DNA from: Verrucomicrobiia bacterium
GTDB taxonomy: Bacteria; Verrucomicrobiota; Verrucomicrobiia; Opitutales; Opitutaceae
NCBI GenBank assembly: GCA_030424825.1
Contig: JAUHWE010000303.1
Location: 1 to 6,236, forward strand
DNA: 6,236 nt
Reading direction: 5' to 3'
Under the pieces are notes generated by a model. The model did not search any database, was not told where the DNA came from, and saw nothing but the letters and a program-made list of their open reading frames with translations. Below, one piece after another: positions 1 through 4,042 of the stretch. Position numbers and translations under genes: made by a program. Within the stretch, counting starts at the first letter, position 1; each line of letters opens with the position of its first letter.

Positions 1-208
1 AACTTAAATCATTCTCAGAGCCCAATTCCCCTAGGAGAGGACCGAAGTTCTTCAGATGCTCACGGCTTGCCAAGTCTGGCACAACCCCTCCGTATTCAGC
101 ATGTAGTGACACTTGACTACTAATCCACTCCCCGACAATTCCCTTCGATCTATCCAGAAGGGCCAGGGCCGACTCGTCACACGAACTTTCGATTCCCAAG
201 ATCACCAT
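1..208 (-). CDS. tsaD: tRNA N6-threonylcarbamoyladenosine synthase subunit TsaD, N-terminal fragment (cut by left edge)
   Basis: TsaD (Gcp/YgjD/Kae1 family) is the catalytic subunit that transfers the threonylcarbamoyl group to A37 of ANN-decoding tRNAs in the cytoplasm. It works with TsaB and TsaE, after TsaC makes the activated intermediate. I translated 69 codons from an ATG at 208-206. The protein begins MVILGIESSCDESALALLD, matching the family start (VLGIETSCDETG in E. coli). Residues 37-53 read SQVSLHAEYGGVVPDLA and are followed by SREH, the conserved SQ-LHA-YGGVVPELASR-H block. The rest, including the metal-binding histidines near residue 110, lies outside the window. The start is set by homology and by its overlap with the preceding protease stop (ATGGTGA, 208-202). 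This implies translational coupling and a shared transcript. No separate promoter or Shine-Dalgarno site is evident. The identification is firm, but the gene's integrity beyond the edge cannot be judged. Confidence 0.93.
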   Translation of the reverse strand, partial: MVILGIESSCDESALALLDRSKGIVGEWISSQVSLHAEYGGVVPDLASREHLKNFGPLLGELGSENDLS

Positions 209-1470
209 CTAGATTCGCCAAGCTCCTCCCGCAATAGTCGCTTCGCCGTTTCGAGCTGTTTATCCTCGATTGGCTCAAACTCGTAGCGTTCCACGAATTC
301 CTCCAGAGGCATCGATTTCAAACGACTCCTTTGAATATAAAGCCGTTCTTCCTCTTTTGGGGACAACTCAACCACGACATCGGGCTCAATTCCGTTTTCA
401 TGAATCACGTATCCACCGGGAGTATAGTACTTCGCAGTCGTAAGCTTAAGTCCTGTTTTCGCACTTAGAGGCAGGATGCTTTGAACGGACCCTTTGCCAA
501 AGGTCTTTTCACCCACCAGCTTACCACGACCCGAATCCTTAAGGGCGCCAGCCACGATTTCCGACGCGCTCGCGGAACCCGGATTTACGAGAATGACCAG
601 TGGAAAATTGTAGGTCTGCCCCGAGTTTTCCGCATACCATTCCTCGTTCATCATTTCATGTCTTCCTTTTGTAAATACAACTAGTTCTCCATCGGGAACG
701 AACAGCTCAACCACATTAACGGCCACATCAAGCAAGCCGCCTGGATTATTTCTCAAATCGAGCACCAGCCCACGCATCCCCGCTTCGATAAGCGCGTCGA
801 TCGACGCCTTAAGTTCCGAGCTGGTCCGCTTTCCAAACTGGGATATCCTGAGATAGCCGAGGCCCTCTTCTAGCATCTCCGATCCTCTCACGTTATCGAC
901 TTCGATGAGATCCCGCATCACTTCTATGTCGACTCGCTCCTTCTCAACACCTCGTTCCACTCCGATTGCAACACTTGTTCCGGGAGTGCCTTTCAGTTTG
1001 GATACCGACTGAATGATATTCAATCCTTTGATACTTTCGCCATTCACCTCTACGATGCGATCCCCACGCAACAGTCCGGCCCGTTCTCCGGGAGAACCCT
1101 CCAAAGGAGCCACAACTGTCAACACCCTCTCACGCATTTCCACTTCAACTCCGATCCCACCAAACTCCTGGCTCGTCTCCTCCTCCAGTTGCTTCAACTT
1201 ATCGAAGTTCAAATACTCCGAGTAAGGATCTAAATCCGAAATCATTCCCGCGAGCGCAGATTCCGTCAGGGCATCGAGAGTGACCGGTTCGCTCTCTACA
1301 TAAAACGCATTTACCAGACTCAACGCTTCGCTCAGTTCAGACGCCTTTTGCCGAGACTCCCAGTAGTTGCGGAACCCTCCCTGCAGCGACACGTCGGAGT
1401 AGAACTGGTACCCGAACGCCAGCGATAGGGCGGTGATCATTACAACTAGAAATCGTTTTATGAAATTCAT
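202..1470 (-). CDS. S41 family C-terminal processing peptidase (CtpA/Prc-like) with PDZ domain
   Basis: This is a serine protease that trims or degrades envelope proteins from their C-termini on the periplasmic side. I chose the ATG at 1470, giving 422 aa. A TTG at 1512 would add 14 residues with no signal-like character. The N-terminus MNFIKRFLVV is followed by a hydrophobic stretch to about residue 23, an uncleaved anchor or signal peptide. The PDZ domain spans about 103-186 (FGGIGVEVEM; LRGDRIVEVNGESI). The protease core begins with GLVLDLRNNPGG at 234-245. By alignment with the E. coli Prc catalytic residues Ser430, Asp441 and Lys455, the equivalents here are Ser301 in NPGSASASE, Asp312 in AGALKD and Lys326 in EKTFGKGSVQ. 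The spacing is identical (11 and 14 residues). The length fits the CtpA subgroup; the protein lacks Prc's long flanking domains. The charged C-terminal tail (about 370-422) is probably helical. The gene is transcribed ahead of tsaD and overlaps it by 7 nt. Its substrates cannot be read from the sequence. No clear Shine-Dalgarno precedes the ATG. Confidence 0.93.
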   Translation of the reverse strand: MNFIKRFLVVMITALSLAFGYQFYSDVSLQGGFRNYWESRQKASELSEALSLVNAFYVESEPVTLDALTESALAGMISDLDPYSEYLNFDKLKQLEEETSQEFGGIGVEVEMRERVLTVVAPLEGSPGERAGLLRGDRIVEVNGESIKGLNIIQSVSKLKGTPGTSVAIGVERGVEKERVDIEVMRDLIEVDNVRGSEMLEEGLGYLRISQFGKRTSSELKASIDALIEAGMRGLVLDLRNNPGGLLDVAVNVVELFVPDGELVVFTKGRHEMMNEEWYAENSGQTYNFPLVILVNPGSASASEIVAGALKDSGRGKLVGEKTFGKGSVQSILPLSAKTGLKLTTAKYYTPGGYVIHENGIEPDVVVELSPKEEERLYIQRSRLKSMPLEEFVERYEFEPIEDKQLETAKRLLREELGESRW

Positions 1471-1562
1471 GATTTGGCTTTTCGTCGGATGCAATAGACA
1501 GGCCTGAATCAATAGTTGGTGATTGAACCGATCCGTTAGACCGCAAGAGTCAGCATGTATTA
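1471..1562. other. Divergent intergenic spacer between the S41 protease and the methyltransferase
   Basis: These 92 bp separate two divergently transcribed genes and must carry, or lie near, both promoters. I looked on both strands for TTGACA/TATAAT-like pairs at 16-18 nt spacing and found none that is convincing. TTGAAC at 1523-1528 on the plus strand lacks a good -10 partner. No AGGAGG-like ribosome binding site precedes either start. Only a weak AATCA/TGATT inverted repeat (1507-1511 and 1520-1524) stands out. Confidence 0.5.
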
Positions 1563-2585
1563 ATGGATTTCACAGAAATAGCATCCAACCGCATTCGGCA
1601 AGCCCTAGAAGACGCATCCGACTCAAATCGCCTTCTTGGATTCAATCATTTCGTGGAAATCGCTCTCTACCATCCCGAATTCGGGTACTACCAAACTTCT
1701 CGGGAACGCGTCGGCCGCAGTTCCCAAAGCGATTTTTTTACCGCATCCTCCCTCAAGGGAACGTTTGCACCTATCCTTGTAGAAGCCGCCATCGGACTTT
1801 TAGAAAATTCTGGGTTCACCCCTGAGAACACTGCTTGGGTGGAGATTGGTGCGGAACCGGGTTCCGCCTTGCTGGACGGGACCGAGGCGCCATTCCAATC
1901 AACGCAATCGATTCGGGTGAACGAGCCCCTTTCCCTCAAGGGCGATCTGGTCGTTTTCTCCAATGAGCTCTTTGACGCCCAACCCTTTCATAGCGTCATT
2001 TTTCGAGAGGGAGCCTGGAAGGAAAGAATGGTAGAAGTGGGTGATTCCGGCATCCGTATCATTGAGGAGTCCACGATTTCGCCCGAGATTGTTCCGCTAA
2101 TCGCCCAGCTTCCCAATCTAGCGCCCGAGGGCTATATCGTCGACCTCCCAACGGGCTCGTTGAATTTGATGGATAAGATCATCCAGCAACCATGGAAAGG
2201 CGCTTTCATTGCCTTCGACTATGGAAAAACCTGGCGAGCCCTCACCCACGACACTCCTCAGGGAACGGCACGGGCCTACCGCAGACACCAGCAGAATCCC
2301 AATCTATTAGAGTACATCGGCCAACAAGACTTAACCTGCCATGTCTGCTGGGATTGGCTGGAAACGGCTCTTGGGAAGAACCGTTTCCGTTCCGTTGAGC
2401 TGGAAAGCCAGGAGTCCTTTGTCCTCAATCGGGCTCCCGATTTTGTCAAAGGGGTCTTTGAATCCGACACAGGCATCGGTGGTCCGATGAAGGGCGCGCT
2501 GCGCCAATTAATCCATCCTTCATTAATGGGTCAGAAATTCCAATCGTTGAGCGCCGTCAGAACGGATCTGGCTCCGCCAGCCTGA
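1563..2585 (+). CDS. MidA/NDUFAF7-like class I SAM-dependent methyltransferase (DUF185 family), compact form
   Basis: The 340-aa product matches the MidA (Methyltransf_28) family, whose mitochondrial members (NDUFAF7) methylate an arginine of a complex I subunit. Bacterial targets are largely unknown. Recognisable blocks, in order: ALYHPEFGYY (34-43); SDFFTASSLKGTFAPILVEA (56-75), the family's GDF-T-S-FG block; SAM motif I as WVEIGAEPGSALL (92-104); NELFDAQPF (134-142); EGYIVDLP (189-196); FDYG (218-221); and GTARAYRRHQ (234-243) running into QQDLTCHV (254-261), the GT-R-Y--H and DIT-HV signatures. Two things are unusual. Motif I has Glu98 where a glycine is usual (GAGxG). The stretch between motif I and NELFDA is about 20 residues shorter than I expect, so the second strand and its ribose-binding acidic residue are not obvious. 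The ATG at 1563 agrees with the family N-terminus, but no Shine-Dalgarno is visible. The gene lies divergent to the S41 protease and upstream of rpmB on the same strand. Family assignment is good; substrate unknown. Confidence 0.82.
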   Translation: MDFTEIASNRIRQALEDASDSNRLLGFNHFVEIALYHPEFGYYQTSRERVGRSSQSDFFTASSLKGTFAPILVEAAIGLLENSGFTPENTAWVEIGAEPGSALLDGTEAPFQSTQSIRVNEPLSLKGDLVVFSNELFDAQPFHSVIFREGAWKERMVEVGDSGIRIIEESTISPEIVPLIAQLPNLAPEGYIVDLPTGSLNLMDKIIQQPWKGAFIAFDYGKTWRALTHDTPQGTARAYRRHQQNPNLLEYIGQQDLTCHVCWDWLETALGKNRFRSVELESQESFVLNRAPDFVKGVFESDTGIGGPMKGALRQLIHPSLMGQKFQSLSAVRTDLAPPA

Positions 2586-2602
2586 CCATACCGACATTTC
2601 CC

Positions 2603-2641
2603 AAAAAACTGCTTGCCAAGATAGCAAGCCTACCCTTTTTT
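2603..2641 (+). terminator. Possible hairpin terminator downstream of the methyltransferase gene
   Basis: An A6 run (2603-2608) is followed by a GCTTGC/GCAAGC stem (2611-2616 with 2624-2629, 7-nt loop) and, after a 6-nt gap, by T6 (2636-2641). The A and T runs could extend the stem across an asymmetric internal loop. The gap between stem and T-tract makes it a weak terminator, and partial readthrough into rpmB is possible. It lies 18 nt past the methyltransferase stop and 26 nt before the rpmB start. Confidence 0.4.
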
Positions 2642-2666
2642 CCACCGTTCTTAATCAATTTCCGAC

Positions 2667-2897
2667 ATGGCAAGAATTTGCGCAATAACAGGTAAACGCC
2701 CGACAACCGGCAGCATCATCCACCGCAAGGGACAGAGTAAAAAGAGCGGTGGTATCGGTACTCACGTAACGAAAACAACCAAACGCAAGTTCCGTCCGAA
2801 CTTGCAGCGCATCAAAGTACGCCTCCCCTCTGGACAGGTCAAACGCCTGTGGGTCAGCGTGAAAGCGATCAAAGCAGGTCTTGTCGAAAAGGCCTAA
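2667..2897 (+). CDS. rpmB: 50S ribosomal protein L28
   Basis: The 76-aa basic protein is bL28, a small component of the large ribosomal subunit. Supporting sequence: MARICAITGKRPTTGSIIHR (1-20), the family's conserved start with C-ITGK-P--G; THVTKTTKRKFRPNLQ (31-46), the central T-R-F-PNLQ block; and a C-terminal lysine/valine-rich part with RLWVSVKAIKAGLV. Only Cys5 is present, so this is the zinc-free (C-minus) form without the CxxC pairs. Length is normal. The frequent partner rpmG (L33) is not adjacent, so the gene appears to stand alone. The ATG fixes the canonical N-terminus. The 16 nt before it (TTAATCAATTTCCGAC) hold no Shine-Dalgarno, so initiation may depend on an unstructured AU-rich leader. 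A strong hairpin follows 24 nt after the stop. Confidence 0.97.
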   Translation: MARICAITGKRPTTGSIIHRKGQSKKSGGIGTHVTKTTKRKFRPNLQRIKVRLPSGQVKRLWVSVKAIKAGLVEKA

Positions 2898-2920
2898 ACT
2901 CCTGCCAGCAGACACTTTTT

Positions 2921-2970
2921 AACGAATACGCCACGTTCCTCATAGGACGTGGCGTTTTCGTTTTAGGCCT
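2921..2970 (+). terminator. Rho-independent terminator of rpmB
   Basis: Two 16-nt arms at 2921-2936 and 2947-2962 pair with one mismatch (T2927 opposite T2956). The core is ACGCCACGT/ACGTGGCGT around a 10-nt loop, and the 3' side is T-rich (GTTTTCGTTTT). It sits 24 nt after the rpmB stop. On the minus strand the sequence after the stem is A-rich, so it should work mainly in the plus direction. Confidence 0.8.
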
Positions 2971-3013
2971 TGTAATAGGTCTACTTAGTCAAATTTCGAA
3001 GAATGGCTAAAAG

Positions 3014-3088
3014 GTAGGGCAACGACCTCCGGGCGTGCCGCACATGAAGAGAAAAAGAACACGGCACGCCCGGAGGTCGTTGCCCTAT
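3014..3088. repeat. REPIN-like element: perfect 26-bp inverted repeat with GTAG/ATAG-headed palindromic arms
   Basis: Arms 3015-3040 and 3062-3087 are perfect reverse complements of 26 bp, separated by a 21-nt purine-rich loop. Each arm is itself an imperfect palindrome: GGCAACG, a short spacer ACCTCCGGG, then CGTGCC, with one bulged A. The left arm is headed by GTAG (3014-3017). The right arm, read on the minus strand, is headed by ATAG. A short hairpin preceded by a GTAG-type tetranucleotide and present as an inverted pair is the layout of REP elements combined into a REPIN. Such elements are moved by RAYT (REP-associated Y1 tyrosine) transposases. The spacer between convergent rpmB and cysH is a typical location. 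No transposase is in the window, and I cannot see other genomic copies, so family membership is inferred from structure. A plain long hairpin shielding the cysH mRNA 3' end is the alternative. Confidence 0.6.
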
Positions 3089-3105
3089 CATTCCTATTCC
3101 GGTTC

Positions 3106-3123
3106 GGAACCATTTTCGGTTCC
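3106..3123. repeat. Small perfect hairpin just downstream of cysH
   Basis: GGAACC (3106-3111) and GGTTCC (3118-3123) form a 6-bp perfect stem with a 6-nt loop, 14 nt past the cysH stop. A competing stem, TCGGTT with AACCGA (3116-3121 and 3128-3133), overlaps it. No T-tract follows on the minus strand, so neither qualifies as a classic terminator of cysH. Confidence 0.4.
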
Positions 3124-3137
3124 CAAAAACCGAGGCT

Positions 3138-3857
3138 CTAGATTTGAAAGTCCACGTCTCCCGAGGGTTCGTGCAATCCGCATTCCCGATTCGCACCTCC
3201 GAAACGTGTGTCCGACTCGCTCATGCCCGCTTCCAGCTTTGAAGTGCTATGCCAATCACCCAGCGAAACGTATCCCAAGTCCCAAAGTGGATGGTAGGAA
3301 AGTCCATTGGACTCGATGTACTGGTGCATCTCACGATTGTTCAAATCGAGAATGGGGTAGATCTTCGTCATCTTGTTCTGGCTCTCCACCACTTTGCGCT
3401 TCGCCCGCGTCTCGCCTTGAGATCGCCGTAGACCAGCCAGCCAGGCCTTGGCCCCTAACTCTTGCACCGCTCGATCCATGGGCTCTACCTTATTCATCAA
3501 ATTGTACTGCTTCAGCCCCTCCGGGCCCTTTTCCCACAAGCGACCATAAAGCGCCTCCTGCTCTGCGGCTGAGATGGGAGCTCGGTACTTCTTGAGATTG
3601 AGGTTCAGCTTCTCCGTCAATTCCGCAGCGAACCGGTAGGTTTCTGGGAATAGATAACCGGTATCAATGAATACCACCGGGATGTCCGGGATCACGGAAG
3701 TCACCAAATGGAGCATCACCGCTGAATGCGTACCGAAACTAGTCGTCATGATCAGCTCGTCGCCGAACATTTCTGCCGCCCATTGAACTCTCTCCTGTGG
3801 AGTCGCCGCTTCCAAGTCTACACTTTGCGTGGATTTCTCGTCCGTTTTCACCGTCAT
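3138..3857 (-). CDS. cysH: Phosphoadenylyl-sulfate (PAPS) reductase, thioredoxin-dependent, no Fe-S cluster
   Basis: CysH reduces activated sulfate (PAPS) to sulfite in the cytoplasm during assimilatory sulfate reduction, using thioredoxin or glutaredoxin. The 239-aa protein has the family blocks in order: the PP-loop-like [14 protein letters not shown] (38-51), [17 protein letters not shown] (61-77), [13 protein letters not shown] (142-154), [10 protein letters not shown] (198-207), and the C-terminal [15 protein letters not shown] (216-230) carrying the catalytic Cys226. Cys226 is the only cysteine. The CC...CxxC ligands of the [4Fe-4S] APS reductases are absent, which points to PAPS rather than APS as substrate. 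Some cluster-free homologues do reduce APS, so that inference is not absolute. Length is typical. The ATG at 3857 is preceded on the mRNA by GGGGATTAAGAAA, a usable G-rich ribosome binding site. A promoter candidate lies about 40-65 bp upstream. No other sulfate-assimilation gene is in the window, so the gene appears monocistronic, convergent with rpmB and downstream of valS. Confidence 0.95.
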   Translation of the reverse strand: MTVKTDEKSTQSVDLEAATPQERVQWAAEMFGDELIMTTSFGTHSAVMLHLVTSVIPDIPVVFIDTGYLFPETYRFAAELTEKLNLNLKKYRAPISAAEQEALYGRLWEKGPEGLKQYNLMNKVEPMDRAVQELGAKAWLAGLRRSQGETRAKRKVVESQNKMTKIYPILDLNNREMHQYIESNGLSYHPLWDLGYVSLGDWHSTSKLEAGMSESDTRFGGANRECGLHEPSGDVDFQI

Positions 3858-3860
3858 TTT

Positions 3861-3885
3861 CTTAATCCCCAGTAAATCTATTAAG
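3861..3885 (-). promoter_or_regulatory. Inverted repeat CTTAAT-N13-ATTAAG in the cysH leader
   Basis: Six-base arms at 3861-3866 and 3880-3885 flank the G-rich ribosome binding site (GGGG, 3867-3870). The right arm lies a few bases after the predicted transcription start. It could be an operator for a dimeric repressor or, in the mRNA, a weak AU hairpin placing the ribosome site in its loop. Arms this short and AT-rich may also occur by chance. Confidence 0.3.
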
Positions 3886-3893
3886 TTATGGTT

Positions 3894-3923
3894 GTTATCT
3901 ATCTAGGTAAACGGCTGTGTCAA
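3894..3923 (-). promoter_or_regulatory. Sigma70-type promoter candidate for cysH
   Basis: On the minus strand a consensus -35 TTGACA (3923-3918) is followed, after an 18-nt spacer, by GATAAC (3899-3894), which matches four of six -10 bases. Initiation would fall near 3887 and give a leader of about 30 nt. The perfect -35 and sensible leader length make this the best promoter in the window. The -10 is only moderate, as expected of a regulated promoter. Confidence 0.55.
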
Positions 3924-3929
3924 GGGGTT

Positions 3930-4009
3930 GATTGAGGAGAATTCCCTCGGCAGCCTATAACGGTGGCAGTGAGAATCCCCTAGGATCTGCCGATCCTGAG
4001 TTCTCAATC
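3930..4009. repeat. Nested dyads and direct repeat upstream of the cysH promoter
   Basis: This 80-bp stretch lies between the valS stop and the cysH -35 box. It holds GATTGAG (3930-3936) paired with CTCAATC (4003-4009); TCGGCA (3947-3952) paired with TGCCGA (3988-3993); a compact hairpin AGGATC-TGCC-GATCCT (3982-3997); and a 14-nt direct repeat with two mismatches, GAGAATTCCCTCGG (3937-3950) and GAGAATCCCCTAGG (3971-3984). No T-tract on the minus strand supports a valS terminator. The position suits binding of an activator of cysH, but this is inference only. Confidence 0.45.
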
Positions 4010-4042
4010 CTCGAAAAAGACAAGTCCTCGATTCCGAAACGC

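Noticed and set aside
1471..1512. Upstream TTG start extending the S41 protease by 14 residues
   Set aside because: The added residues are not conserved-looking and would place a polar segment before the hydrophobic anchor. The ATG at 1470 gives a classic short positive N-region followed by a hydrophobic stretch.
2613..2641. TTGCCA at 2613 as the -35 box of an rpmB promoter
   Set aside because: At 17 nt spacing the -10 position is a T6 run with poor match to TATAAT. The same bases are better explained by the hairpin.
3035..3595. 186-codon plus-strand frame covering part of the repeat and antisense to cysH
   Set aside because: It overlaps an unambiguous cysH, has biased low-complexity composition and no recognisable domain, and starts inside the inverted repeat.
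4011..4042. T-rich stretch after the valS stop as a rho-independent terminator
   Set aside because: The minus-strand run GTCTTTTTCG is not preceded by an inverted repeat. The nearby TCGAGGA copies are direct, not inverted.
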